64,000 nucleotides of DNA, from assembly GCF_022539505.1 (NCBI RefSeq), contig NC_061513.1, forward strand, positions 184,728,017 through 184,792,016. The letters are read 5' to 3'. The notes below the pieces were generated by a model that was given only the letters and a program-made list of their open reading frames with translations, was not told where the DNA came from and did not search any database. The translations under genes were made by a program, and so were the position numbers. Positions 21,601 through 34,375 of this stretch are shown here, in pieces. Each line of letters opens with the position of its first letter. Position 1 is the stretch's first letter. The stretch is from Lolium rigidum (Eukaryota > Streptophyta > Magnoliopsida > Poales > Poaceae).

Positions 21601-24068
21601 AAGTATCCTACATAAACCTAACTATTTTATGGGACGCAAATGAAAAACATGGCGAGTTTCTTACAGAAACAGTGGGACTTAATCAATAATCATTAACTTA
21701 GAACGTGAAGGCACTCTGTGCCGTACATACGGAATAGATATAAGGGGCACCAAATAAATCAAATAATACACAAGCATTTACAAGAGGGGCCAAATTATAT
21801 CACTATTTTTGTTGGAATATCAAGGACACGCATAGGCAAGTTGTATCCAATGGAAGAAGTAGAATTTTATAAAAGAAAGCATGCTGTCATACAATGACAT
21901 GATTTGCCGGTGACCAAACCAGTGGGAACTAGGATTTGTTAGCCGTGTGGTCCATCTATCGTAGACATAACTTCTTCACAATGGCTTTTATGGAGAAAAA
22001 AAAACCTTCTTGATAAAGTACCTCAAGTTTGTAGTGTACTACCAAACCGCAAACATGCAGCTGCCAACCAAATGCAAGAGGTTCCTAGATGTGCTAGATT
22101 TTCCGTATGACATCTGTGTTGATTGTTACCCATATTTGGAAAACAGATCGCAATTTATATGAAAAAATAAACATGTTTATTTGCATATGAGAGCAAAGAT
22201 CTAAGAAATGTCATGGTAAGTGGCCCATATTAACAGCTGTGGTACTTCTGAAGATACAAAAACAGTAGTTCAACAGAGGATGGGAGACTTGAGCTTCCAC
22301 TATGTAACAATAAAAACAGTAGTCCAAGTGAGGAAATTCAGTGGAATCATGGAAGAGAAAACACACCCATCCACCTGCTGCTCTAATCCGCTTGACCTCT
22401 TCAAGGGATGTTTTGTTGTTGCCATATGGACGGTGAAAGTTTGTCAGAGATTGAGGTCTTCCGCCACGGGATACGACCTGCTAATCAATATCATCGACCA
22501 TCTTATCATCACCAAGAAAAAATCCACACACTTAACCATCAATCTAGAGTTCAGTTTCAATGTAACGGCGCTAAACCTGATAACAAGATGATAAATAGGT
22601 AGAGGGAGGAGGAAGTGCTACTACCAAGCAGGAGTCGCCAATGTGTGAGACAACAAGGACATCGTTCCTCAGAAACAAGGCCGTGGCTGTGGCGCCAGAG
22701 TCGTCTTCCTTGTCCATTTGCTCAAGCCTGTGAAGAAGCAACAACACAGCACGTAAGCTGTCAAAACTCAAAGCATTCATAGCTAGTATAAGCAGTGAGT
22801 AAGAAATGAGAGAAATCCCTACATGCCACTGATAAGTAGCTCAATACCCTCTATACCACAGACAAATAACGTATTCCCTACATGCCACTGGTTAACGGCT
22901 TTGAACCCCTTCAATGTCATTGTGTTAAACTCTCGATAGAAAACCTCCGTTAAGCAACATAAAATATGTCTCTTTCCCGATAATATAGAAAAATACCTTC
23001 GGCGAAAAATCATTGCTCAAAGAATGAAAACAAATCCGGTAAGAACAAACATGGCATAGCATGTGCAAGTGGCGTATAGAGAATTAGTGTATACCGCATT
23101 ATAATGTGCAATACAGGAGCAAAATGATCTTTTCATACATAATAGAGCCTGCACTGACATGCAATTTATAGAATGGCATGAAGGAGACTCAAAACATTTT
23201 TTACGCGTAGAGCTAGAGTATTATCCAGTGGTATCTAGGCAATAAGCCCCTTTTTGTCATACTCCTACTTGGTAGTATAGTGAATTGAGCATGTGGCATG
23301 CTGGGAAGTGGGAATCTCTAAAAGTCTCGGCCATAGTGGACTGGTCAAAATGATCTTTTCATACATAATGGAAGAAATTCATGGGATGGCATGAAGGGAA
23401 CTCAAAACATTTTTTTAAAGCATAGAACTATTATCGAGTGGTATGTACTTAGGCAATAATTAAGCCTGTTTGAATTGAGCATGTGGCATGCTGGGAAGTT
23501 GGGATTGTCTCAATTAAATGGGGTAAACGAAATCCTATCCTAACCAGGTGGAGAGGTTGGCGTCCACAGTGGCAAAGGCACGCCTGATGGATTCCGTGAT
23601 GACTTCAAGATTCTTGGTATTAAGCACCGCGCCACCATCCAACGCGGCGGCGCATTCCTTGTACAACTCGTCCCTGCAGCACCAAGAAAATTCAGGGTCA
23701 AGTGGCCGTGAAGCGTGGGAAATTGCAGCGCAAAGAAGGAGGTGATCGGCGCGTGCGTGCCTGAGGAACTGGACGGTGGAGAACCCGGCGTGGCCGTCGA
23801 GGACCGCGGCGAAGGAGAAGCCGTGGAGGAGGGATTCGGGACGGAGGACGACCTCGTCCTCCATCTCCTCGCGGGCGCCCTGCAGCTTGGCGCTTCCCCA
23901 CCGGATGGCCTCCAGCCCCGACGAGGACTGAGAGCCCGCCGCCACGCTGCCCGCCGCTGTCGCTTGGCACCGCGCAGCGGACGCGGCAGCCCGGCCACAG
24001 CACCGGAGAGCGCCGGCGGAGTGGGAGGCGAGCGGCAGCCGCGGCACACGCGGGCTCAGCAACGCCAT
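18631..24068 (-). CDS. TAP38/PPH1: Chloroplast protein phosphatase 2C, PPH1/TAP38 type
   Basis: Eleven exons (minus): 23761-24068, 23545-23673, 22625-22727, 22367-22477, 21415-21494, 21259-21312, 20011-20127, 19826-19880, 19687-19719, 19528-19574, 18631-18757; 1164 nt, 387 aa, no internal stop, all phases agree. PP2C motifs appear in order: acidic REEMEDEV (about 66-73), DGHAG (91-95), [24 protein letters not shown] and [13 protein letters not shown]; these supply the metal-binding acidic residues. An Ala/Arg/Ser-rich N-terminus looks like a plastid transit peptide. The C-terminus ends in one hydrophobic helix ([17 protein letters not shown]), as in Arabidopsis TAP38, whose length (388 aa) and MALLSP start also match. 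That family dephosphorylates LHCII at the thylakoid, opposing STN7 kinase in state transitions. Intron 1 (23674-23760) uses a GC donor; the other donors are GT. Intron 10 carries a MITE; intron 2 contains a tandem duplication. Confidence 0.93.
19040..19355. mobile_element. Mutator-type MITE in intron 10 of the PP2C gene
   Basis: The element is almost entirely a long inverted repeat (arms of roughly 140 bp), from GGGAAAATTTGCCACAGGAC to GGTGTCATGTAGCAAATTTT plus CCC. It is flanked by the perfect 9-bp direct repeat TTAAAGTTA (19031-19039 and 19356-19364), as expected for Mutator-like transposition. The mirrored ORFs on both strands come from the palindrome. It lies inside the intron between the last two coding exons. 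Confidence 0.9.
23121..23509. repeat. Tandem duplication inside intron 2 of the PP2C gene
   Basis: Copy A 23121-23309 and copy B 23347-23509 both start AAAATGATCTTTTCATACAT and end GAGCATGTGGCATGCTGGGA. They differ by small indels and substitutions. It is non-coding. Confidence 0.85.
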
Positions 24069-24312
24069 ACTAGTGGTGTGATTTTTTCTCTTTCTCGGGA
24101 TATTTATTCGATAATTCCTCGCGTTTGATTTTCTCTCCCCGAGTTTGGAGGGATAAGAGGCGAGTGTTCCACTAGTGGTTCCACTTCCACAGGAATATAC
24201 CAGGTCACGTCGCTCGCTGCTAAATCGTTTTCTTTCTACTCCGTATGAAGCTCCACGACAATATAAACAAAAAAATTAATAGACAAAACTTGTAATCATA
24301 CTAAAAAAAATT
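24069..24312 (-). promoter_or_regulatory. Upstream region of the PP2C gene (about 240 bp to a LINE)
   Basis: This is all the single-copy-looking DNA between the start codon and the LINE 3' end. On the plus strand it contains GATAAG (24152-24157), which matches the I-box of light-regulated plant promoters, fitting a thylakoid protein. An AATAAATAT run lies about 30-40 bp before the ATG. Both are weak, position-based calls. Confidence 0.35.
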
Positions 24313-27300
24313 GAACAAAGGGTGGCGTCGGAGACGCCAAATTTCATTCAGCTCACTTTCAGTTTACAAGCAGTTTACAGCATGGATTGCAATCCCTTCA
24401 AAATCAAGGCTGTGAAAGGCTAAAGCAAAGGGACAATCATATCGAATGAGCTGAAAAATAAAGATAGGCAAAGATTGAGATTGTGTAATTGCATGTTGTG
24501 CACAGTTATGGGCTACACCATTTATCTCCCTCTTAACATGGAATATGCTTGATTGTATGCTTCTTGATGCTCTTTTGTGTGAGAATAACCCGAGGGTCAG
24601 ATGGTTAGCTCGAGTTGGTGGCTACCCTGCAACCCGGGTTCAAATCTCCTCGGACGCGGATTTACAGCTCATTTAGCCTCTTCTATAAGAATATGCCCTC
24701 GGTGCTAGTCCCCATGGTCTCGTTTTTTTGATGCTCTTTTGTACTGCGCAATCTGCTCCCTAAGCTCCCAAGGCATTTGGGCATCCGAAATTTTTGAGAA
24801 GATGCACCTCTGACAAGTGTAAGATTGTCCGTCAGAAAAGTGACCTGCTGGATATGAAGCTTCTCTACCAATTGAGCTGCAAGCCGAAGAGCACATGCTT
24901 CCGCATGTAACGGTGAAGGAGCAATGGTTGCCGAAGCTTGGATTAGGGTTGTTGCATTGGTGTTGTTCTGATTGATTTGGCAGTAGACTCCGAGACCTGT
25001 AAGGGTTCTTCCTTGGGATCTTGGAACTTTTTTTTGTCTTCCAGACATCATCAGAGAAAATCTTGCTTCCTTGGATCAGGAAATCATATATGATTGTTTC
25101 CCCCTGACCGTGAAAAATTGGTTGCACCTGACTATGATTTTGTGTTTGTACATGATTTGCCAAATTATCTTTGCTCTTGTCATCTTGTTCTATTCTTTCA
25201 GAATTGTCCCCGTTATTTTATTCTTGCAAAATATTTAGAAGTTCCATATTGTTGTGAATAGCATTTGCCTTATCATATATCTGTTTGGGATTGGTGTCTT
25301 TTCTGTTAAAGAGGTAATCATTTCATGCCTTCCATAGACACCACATAAAGGTGAGGACATTCTCAATGGAAGCATAGGGGTGAGTCATACTCAAGATGTG
25401 TAATAGAATCTAAGTCATATTGTTATGGTTTGCTACAATTTGATCAATTTTTTATATAACATGGATGGCTGAACCAAGAAGCTCTTGCAAAAGCACAGAG
25501 AAAGAACAAGTGTGTATCATCTTCTTGTAACCCACATCTATAGCAAAATTTGGAAATGTGCTTGCTATCCTTACCTGCCCGAGCTCTTGTTGGCATAGCT
25601 TTTCTTATGAGACGCCAACCAAAAGTCTGCACTCTCAGAGTTACCTTCTTGTTCTTCCAAATCTGATTTAGGAGTTGAATGGTTGTAGGGGTTACTTGCA
25701 TTGGTCTTGGTTATCCATGCTCGTGCAAAACATTTAGGCAAGCCCTATAGGCACTTTTGGAGTTACATTTACCTGAAGGTGTTAGTCTCCAACGTAGAAT
25801 ATCATTGTCTTGTGAGCAAATAATGGGAGTTCTTTTAATATTGTTAGCAAGAGGATTTTGAAAAGGTTGATCGATTAATTGGGAATTCCAAGCTTGTTGT
25901 CCTGGCATCTAGAGATCCTTTACTTGGGCTGGATAAGTGAAATTGTCAAATTGAATAATCAAAGATTCATAAATTTGAGCTGAGCCATCACACCAGGGTG
26001 TGCTCCAGACTGAAAGGCAGCCCACTGAAATTTGGTAGAAAGAATGTGCCTTAAGGATGGGGAGAATCTTTAGAATGGAGGCCCAAAAGGCGGATTTTGG
26101 AGCATTCAATTTTGGGTGCCAAATCGATGAACCAGGAAAGTAATTGGATTTTAAGGTTGCATGAAGAAAACTGTCAGGTTGGTCAGCAATTCTCCAAGCT
26201 GCTATAAGGATTAGACCTTGATTTACAGCTTGCAAGTTCCTTATACCTAGTCCTCCTTCTTTATTTGGAGCACATATGTCTTTCCAGACTCGGAGGCACA
26301 AGCTTTTCAAGTTTGAATCCTTATATATGTCCACCAGAAATTCCTAATGATAGCAATAATTTTTTTGTGAACTGTATGTTGGACATGTAATAAACATGGA
26401 TGGAAGATAAAATTTATTTTATTAGTTCAAGCCTAGCCGCATGAGAGAGCTGATCAGCCTTATAAGTAGAGAGTTTAGATCTAAATTTGTCAATCAAAAA
26501 ATTGTAGGCAGTTGATTCATATTTTCCAGGAATAATCAGCGGTTGTCCAAGATGAATAAAATTATTATCAATGTCAGGGATAGGAAAAATTTTCTTTATC
26601 AAGTTAATCATGCTTGAACACACATGCTTACTAAAAATGATACCAGATTTTGCCTAGTTTGGAATTTGCCCTGATCTGCCACAAAAAACCTGAATGATTT
26701 ACTTCATTATGTTCGTCTCTTGCTCTATGGCTTGTCCGCACACTAAGAGATCATCTACAAAAAGAAGAGAGTGGATCGGAGGACAGTATGGCCCTAGCAT
26801 GATCCCTGTAAAACAGTTAGTGGACATGGCTTCTTGGAGATCTATCGACAATTCATTTATGTCCAAAACAAAAAAGGTAAGGGGACAAAGGACATCCTTG
26901 CCGGATACCTCTGTTTCCTTGGAATCTTGCAAACGGTTGGCCATTTATGATGACAGCGAAAGTCGGAGAGGAAACACAAGCATGGATAAGGTTGATGAAA
27001 TGACCATGCAGCCCTTTGCGTGCGAGATCCTGAACAATAAAATTCCACTCTACTCAATCAAAATCTTTGGCTAAATCTATCTTAAGCATGAAAGCACTTT
27101 GTTTCCAGGAGTTTAAAGCCAAAGAGCGGGTTATTTCTTGAGCAATAATAACGCTATTACTTATACATCTTCCTTCGATGAAAGATTGTTGAGAAGGGTG
27201 AATGTAGTCTGGCAAATGAGATTTTAGTCTATTGGCGATACATTTAGCAACGATTTTATAGATGACATTGCACAGACTAATTGGTCTATAATCCGTTGGA

Positions 27301-27794
27301 ATTAAAGGAACAAGCCTTTTTGGGAATTAAAGCGATATGAGTATCGCTGATATGATTTGGCATAATATCTTTAATGAAGAATTTCCTGACCAGTTGCACA
27401 ACATCCATACCTATCCAATCCCAGGTAGCAATATAGAATTCCATGTTAAAGCCTTCTGATCCTGGGGAAGCATTCCTCTTCATTTATTTTATGGGTGTCT
27501 GACACTTCCTTTTCATCCGGTAGTGAGTAAGTATAATCACCTGCATTGTCTGGAAGTTGGGTGTTCAAGTAAGGCCAGCTATTATTAATTTGAGTAGAAG
27601 CAAAAATGGACCGAAAATAGTAAAAAAAAGGTATTGCTAATTTTGTCAGGCATGTAATGCAGAACATTATTTTTATCTCTCATAGAGAGAATGGTATTTA
27701 TTCTTCTCCTCTTGACAGTGGCACGGTGACAGAAGCTTGTGTTTCTATCTCCATCCTTGATCCAATACTTTTTTGCTCGCTGCATATAGGAATC
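24313..27794 (-). pseudogene. Decayed LINE (non-LTR retrotransposon) ORF2 remnant
   Basis: Read on the minus strand, pieces appear in LINE order. A pre-RT segment has YWIKDGDRNTSFCHR (about 27750). An RT segment holds NASPGSEGFNMEFY (about 27470) and the box HSLLFVDDLLVCGQA (about 26760, FVDD where FADD is usual). Next come a post-RT region (25909-26334), a zf-RVT-like Cys/His segment FCYRCGLQEDDTHLFFLCAF (about 25520) and an RVT_3 RNase-H-like end with HAEACALRLA and FLTDN (about 24850). Multiple frameshifts and stops separate them. The 5' part (endonuclease) is missing beyond the LTR that starts at 27795. The 3' end faces the PP2C promoter. A SINE sits inside. Confidence 0.85.
24579..24727 (+). 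mobile_element. tRNA-derived SINE inserted in the LINE
   Basis: The body has an A-box-like TGGTTAGCTCGAG (24602-24614), a B-box GGTTCAAATCT (24637-24647) and a terminal T run. It is flanked by a perfect 15-bp direct repeat TTGATGCTCTTTTGT (24564-24578 and 24728-24742). The length (149 bp) and long target duplication fit an L1-type mobilised SINE. Confidence 0.85.
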
Positions 27795-29177
27795 TGATGA
27801 CCCACAAGTATAGGGGATCGCAACAGTCTTCGAGGGAAGTAGAACCCAAATATATTGATTCGACACAAGGGAAGCCAAAGAATATTAATAAGCTTTAACA
27901 GATGAGTTGTCAATTCACCTGCACCTAAAAACAGACTTGCTCGCAACAGTTTATCAGTAGTAACAGTTTTATAGCAGTGGTAGTAGTGAAGTAACATCAG
28001 TAATGAAATAAAAACAGCAGTACGATGATTACAGTAGACAACATGATTAAAATACTGTAGGTACAGGGATGGATGAACGGGCGCTGCATGAATGAGATAG
28101 TTCATATAATAGCAAGACATAGGCATTGCAAGAGTAATAATGATAAAAATATCCTAGTATAATATAACCATATGCGTGTGTTCCTATTTAGTCGTGCGTG
28201 CTCGCAATGAGAAACTTGCACGACATCTTTTGTCCTACCAACCCGTTGCAGCGGGGCCTCAAGGAAAACTACTGGTAATTAAGGTACTCCTTTTAATAGA
28301 GTATCGGAGCAAAGCATTAACACTCCGTGAACACACATGATCCTCACATCATAGTAATCCCCTCCGGTTATCCCAATTTCTGTCACTTTGGGGCCTCGGG
28401 TTCCGGACAACAATATGTGTATACAACTTGCAGATATAATCAAAAACAATAATTATCATCATGAATCAATAACATGTTCAGATTTGAGATCATGGCACTC
28501 GGGCCCAAAGTGACAAGCATTAAGCATAGCAAGTTCCAACAATGTGAAAAATACTAACAATGGATACTAGGCACTATGCCCATAACAATCTTATAGCTAT
28601 TACACGGACAATCTCTACCATCCCCTACAGCCTACGGCGGGGAATTACTCACACATGGATGGGAGAATCATGGATGGTTGATGGAGAGGCGTCGGTGATG
28701 GCGATGGCGATGATCTCCTCCAATTCCCCGTCCCGACAGGGTGCCAGAACGGAGTTTCTGGTCCCGGATTTGGGTTTCTGGTGGCGGCGGAGCAGCGAAA
28801 CTCTTTCGGGAAAAACGTCGAACCCTCCGATATTTTCAGGTCAGGAGCTTTATAGTGCGAAGGAGAGGTCGAGGGGGTGGCCGAGGCGTCCAGACCACCC
28901 CTAGGCGCGGCCAAGCCTGGCCCGCACCTAGGGGTGTGGGCCCCTCATGGCCCCCTCCGTCTCGTCTTCTGGCTCCGGGAGTCTTCGGGTGAAATATGGA
29001 TTTTGCGATATTTTTCGGGAATTTTCTTGAAAGTTGGATTTCTGCACAAAAACGAGACACTAGAGCAATTCTACTGAAAATAGCGGCATTCCGTGTTAGT
29101 TGCATTCAAAACACACAAGATAGAGGGCAAACAACAACAAAAGTGTTCGGGAAAGAAGATACGTTTTGGACGTATCA
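27795..29177 (-). repeat. 3' LTR of Athila-like element 1 (minus)
   Basis: Read on the minus strand it starts TGATACGTCCAAAACGTATC and ends GGGTCATCA. Just outside its start is a polypurine tract (29178-29190; CTCCCCCCAAGC on plus), which defines it as the 3' LTR of a minus-oriented element. It is inserted into the LINE. The LTR at 47855-49256 is the same family but visibly diverged. Confidence 0.85.
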
Positions 29178-30084
29178 ACTCCCCCCAAGCTTAGCTTATT
29201 GCTTGTCTTCAAGCAATTCAGTGACAACTGAGTGCGATAAAAGAAACTTTCACTAACCTATTTGCTTCATATGATGTATATATTCTCATTACATGATCAA
29301 ATACTTAGACAATTCATAATAAGAAGCATGCAACTAAGGCTACTCAATAATTATGCAAGCTATGAAAAGATACCAACACAATAATAAGCAACATGAAACA
29401 TAAGTATCTGCAGGATTGCAATGTTCATAACATGATATGATAAAGTGGTATCTCGCTTGCCCTTATTTGTGGAGCAAAACATAAATGTCAGCGCACCTCT
29501 GAAGTTCAAGAGAAGACTAGAAGTGAAAATAACGAAAGATTCAAGCATCACAGTTATACCACAATTAATCTTATTCTGGGACAAGCACATTAAACTAAGA
29601 ATGACAGCTATGCTTTCGAGAAAGTGCTCGAAGAAAGGATGGTGACTCAACATAAAAGTATAATATTGGCCCTACACAGAGGGAAGCAAGATTACTCATG
29701 TGTTAGAGCTTTTCATTTCAAATACAATATGAGTGTTGAAAATATATTTTTTGAGAGGTATGCATGTCTATGTCAACGACTGGCATTAATTATCATCCCT
29801 TCATATAGTGACCTCAAGAGCGGCTCCCATGTAGTTCTCCAATGCACACCATTATTTAGGATCTCTCCAGTACATAATATGCGGAGCAGTGTTTGTTTAT
29901 TTATTTATTTTATATTTTGTTTGGGATGGGCACCCAGCGTCTTGCTCTTTTTGCAATATTATGGACCAGCACATTATGCATGCTAGTCGCGGTATGAAGT
30001 CATGAAAGGAAAATAAAGCACTCAATACTCCCTCATGAGCTAAAACAAAACACAAAACATGTGGTAATTTTGAAGGTTTAAAGG

Positions 30085-33000
30085 TGTAACGGTCCAGGGT
30101 AGTACCCCTAATAGAATTGCTTGTTGTTTTTTCTTTTTTTTGCATCATCATGCATGCATCATACCATCCACATGTTTTATCAATCTAAAATTACATGCAT
30201 ATTTTTCTTTATTTTCCCTCTCATATGGTTTAGTAAAACCATCCCATCTTTCTTCTTATTTTTCAAGGAAAACCATATACAAGTTTTTTGTACATGTTTG
30301 CGAAATGGTTTCAAATCAAATTCAAGTTTGGAAAATGTTTGCAAAAGGGCCTGACCCATTCCGTCTATGTCTCTCTTCCTTCTTCACTCTCCTATTGATC
30401 TTCCTTTGCAAGAATCAGATTCGATGAAGAAAAACTAGATGGGCAATTCCTTTTCAAGCTAGACTGCTTCCTTCTTTTGGCCTCCTCTTAATCTGAATTG
30501 GGCCACAATATCTTGCCTTGTTTCTTCGTTTAATCTCCACCCAAGCCCACCTAGCCTAACCCTTTTCCTAGCCCAGCGGCCACTTATTTGTTCGACACCG
30601 AGAGCCTGCTCCCCTGTTCGTTTTCTTCGCTGTACAGGAGCACGAGAGGAGCGTGCTTCGCCTTATCCCACCTGCTCCTGTGCTTTCCCCTCCTCCTTCC
30701 CCACCAAATTCAGCACAAATCCTAGCCTCTTCCATCTTCCCCTCCTCGTGCCGCCACTAAGTTTTCCCTCTCCCACGGAAGGATACAGAGAAAATTCAGT
30801 CAAAAATTCAGTTAACCATTGCCGGGAAATCCTCAAGCTCGTCGTCGCCTGGAGCCGCCGTTCGCCGCGCCGAGCACGTGGATGGAGCCACCATGGTATT
30901 CTTGTTCTGTACGCTGAAGGTCAGGAGCGGAGGCTGCTCCTGGACGACATCACGGACCTCGCCGTCACCGTCCTCTTCTACACCGATGGTCACCACTCGC
31001 CTCTACTACCTCTTCCTCGAGTCCGCCCTCTTCCTCGACTCCGCCGTCTCCGTGTCGTTCTGTCTTGGAGCAACAACCAGGGTGAGCGCCACAACCTTTT
31101 CCCTTGCTATCTCGCTCGTTTGCATCCAGTATTTGGCGTCATGCTCGTGGCCGATGTCATGTCTGCCGGGAACACGAGCTGCGCGTTCTGTATCTTCTCC
31201 CCGTCCTCACGCCTGGAGATGTTTCTGTTGGGCATGTTCTTGTTTTATATCACCAGATGATCCTGCTATTGGTCCAATTCCTACAGTTCAAGGATCAAAC
31301 CCCCAGTGGAGACGCACATCTTCTATTTTCGTTGTATCAGGTTCAGTTAACACATGTTGTTTTTGTCAGTTAAAAATTCTGATAACTGGGCTGCCACTTT
31401 ACCTTGCCTGTTCTCTCTCTACTACTCACAAAAATCACTGAAAAGCTCCACTTGCTAGCCATCGATCCTGCCAGCATAACCCAATATGAATTCCCAGGAG
31501 AAACAAACGCCCATCCTTTTCTTTTCTATCTTTCTCAAATTTTCAGCATACGGTCTCCTGTATCAGTTTTCAGAACACCTGCAGGCCTCATCACAACGGC
31601 CAGCAGTGCGGTGAATACACTGCATCCCTACCATTCTTGTGAGCAGCCTGCTAGCTAGTTTAACTACTTTGCACGGCTTCTATTCATCCATCCACCTGTC
31701 TGTGAGCTAGCTTGCTCCAGGCTTGAATCAATCCACTTGCTAGCTACCTAGTTTGACTGGCTAGTTTATTCACAGCGTTTTGCAACTATCCCAAGCCAAA
31801 ATCTGAAGCTTATCCCAAGTGGGTCCCTCGTGTTGTTTTTTTCAACTGATCCATCGATCAATTCCAAGGCAAAAGGCCATGTTCTCTGTCTCTGTTTGTA
31901 GCTTCGTACCTGTCTTTTGTTTCAGTTTCAGAAAAACTAGCAAACAAGGCATCTTTTGTTTAATTAACCACACGTATCCCTGTCAATAGTACAAACCATT
32001 CAATATCGCAGCATCTGAACCAAATCGGAGTTCACTCCACGCTGCGTCCAATTATCCACTACTGCTGTCATTTGTTCTCCGGAGCCAGATGGTCCTCGGC
32101 CCTGCAAGTTTTTATTTTATCTTGTGAATCTTGTTTATTTTAAAGCTTTTATTTTATAAATCTAAATACAGCAAATTATATATCTAAATTGTTCAGAAAA
32201 ATATGAGGAACATTAATATGCCATCCATTCATCTATTTGCATCTCGCATCATGTCGCGTTGATAGTCGTGCATGTTCACCTAACATATATGCGGAGTATT
32301 TCGAACACCGATTTGGTTTTCCCCGCTCCGTTTAATATTGAAGTAGCTCACCCCTGCCATGTTATGCCATGCTAAGCAACATTTAATATTGCCGTAGAAA
32401 AACAACTCGAACCTAACTATTGTATGTCGGGATTCCGATTCCGCTTAAATTGGATAAGTGCATCGGACCATCGTTGCCATGTCATGCATATCATGTCGAT
32501 CATGCCGGATCTTCTTTATCCGTAGTAGTAAAACTTGCATACTTTGTGTGTTCCAAGATTTGCTTCTTCCTGGATAGGATCGCGAAGTGGTGTTGTGAGA
32601 TACGACAAGTTCTCCGGATGTTCTTCGGCAAGCTTTAACAGGCAAGCATTTTCCCTATACTCCTGCCCCTGCAGAAGTCGCTTACCTATTTTATTTTTGC
32701 CTTCTCCCTCATGCTATCCTTAAGTTGCGTTCTTGTCACGTGTCCCTTCCACTTGTTACCTCCAGCAGCCCATATTGCCACCACCAACCACCAACCTACT
32801 ACAGCTGTTGTTTGGTTATCGGGTCTGCCTTGCGAGTCGTAGTGCATGCTAGTGATGTTTATATCTCGTTATCAAGTATCGCTATCTTATCGGGTTATCT
32901 CGTTGGGGAATCATGACACATGGTTTATGGTTATATCTCGTTGGAAGTATCATGGTTACTTGTTAATAATTGTTAGCGGAGACATCGGTGGGTCGCTTGC

Positions 33001-34375
33001 TCGTTTTATGGCGGCTCACTTGTGTTTCTTTAAAGCTTAGGACCCGAGTTCTCGTTATCTCGTTCCGAGACCGAGCGCTCTAACCACACGTGGGTATGCT
33101 TCGGGTCTCCCCTTGACCACTCGCCGAATCTATAGCTTTGTCCAGAGTGGCCACAACTAGTTTGCAATGTTTTACCATTTGTTGTTTGCGTGCATGCCGA
33201 CTTGTTACTTATTTACTTTGGGAAGCCCCCGGGTGCCTTGTATCCCTTGTTTCCGGTATGCACGTATAGGTCGTGGAGCCTCTGCGAAGTGGTTTATCGC
33301 CCGATAGTGTGTTTAAACCACCTAGCACGTTGACACACATAGCTAAGTCCGCTTCGGAGATACGGCGGACTTCGATACGGGTTCAACTTGGTTAGGTGGC
33401 TTCCCGGACATTGTTGTCGTGAAGGAGAGTGCGAGTCGTGATATCCACCTCGTCGCAAGTGGGTTGATCGTGCGTGCGGGCACATTTGGGCACCCCCGTG
33501 AGGTTAAATCTTATCGATAAGCCGCGTCCGCGGTTATGGACGACTTGGAGCTGTATGACTCGACCATAGACAACTTACACATGTTGTTTCATTACTAATA
33601 ACTTGTGTAGTAAGATAGAACAACTTAAATAATAACTGGTTAAAACTTGTCAACCGTGTGAGTGCCCTTGTAAGTACTTCCTTGCGAGGGGGAAACGCAT
33701 CGGCTGTGTTATGTTTGTAGAGTATGGAACTGTTAGTTGTGCGCTTTCTCATCTTCTCTAATTAGACGACTGTTGTAGAGTGTCTCTATAGGTTTTTAGT
33801 GCTTGCGCGCTGCCGCTTAACCCCACCATATTTCCTATGACTTTCCTCTTGCGTCCTCTAAGTCCCCTGCGTGCCTCAAGTACAAAGGACGACTGGTTGA
33901 CAAATGCTTATACGTCTTGAAGTCTTGTTAAGTACGAACCCGTACTTATTGTCAGCTTCTACGGGACATAACCGACATGTATGAAGATATGTTCGATGAA
34001 GACGACGCTTAGCAAGGTTACCCTTCCGGCTTGGCTCGGGCGTGGTTATGGACGCCATCTGGTTATCTTCGGGACTCTTAGTCCAATTTGTATCTTGTCC
34101 GTACTCGGACGTATTTGATCTTCCGTATGATTTGGATCTTTGTATTGTATCTATTTGTATCTTGACTCGATGGAGTCGTTGTTGTAATATATCTCGTTTC
34201 TTGTGGGCTCTATTGTAATCCTGTTGTAATGTTACCGCTCGTGATTGATTCCACTCGCATCGCGTGCATGCTTCGGCATGTACAAGGCGCTTGGTGGTGC
34301 GTCTCCTAAAATCGATATCGTGCGGATTTCGCGGATTCGTCGGGATCCTCATGGTACCGGTTTTGGGGCGTCACA
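30085..34375 (+). repeat. 5' LTR of the LARD-like element
   Basis: It aligns end to end with 34842-39121. The first ~2.3 kb differ by only a dozen or so small changes, while the last ~1.9 kb carry clearly more changes, several of them 1-2 nt indels around CTCG. Confidence 0.92.

Noticed and set aside
23535..23760. Reading straight through PP2C intron 1 as coding
   Set aside because: The 29 extra residues have no counterpart in the known family, and splicing at GC-AG restores [10 protein letters not shown]; kept only as a possible retention isoform.
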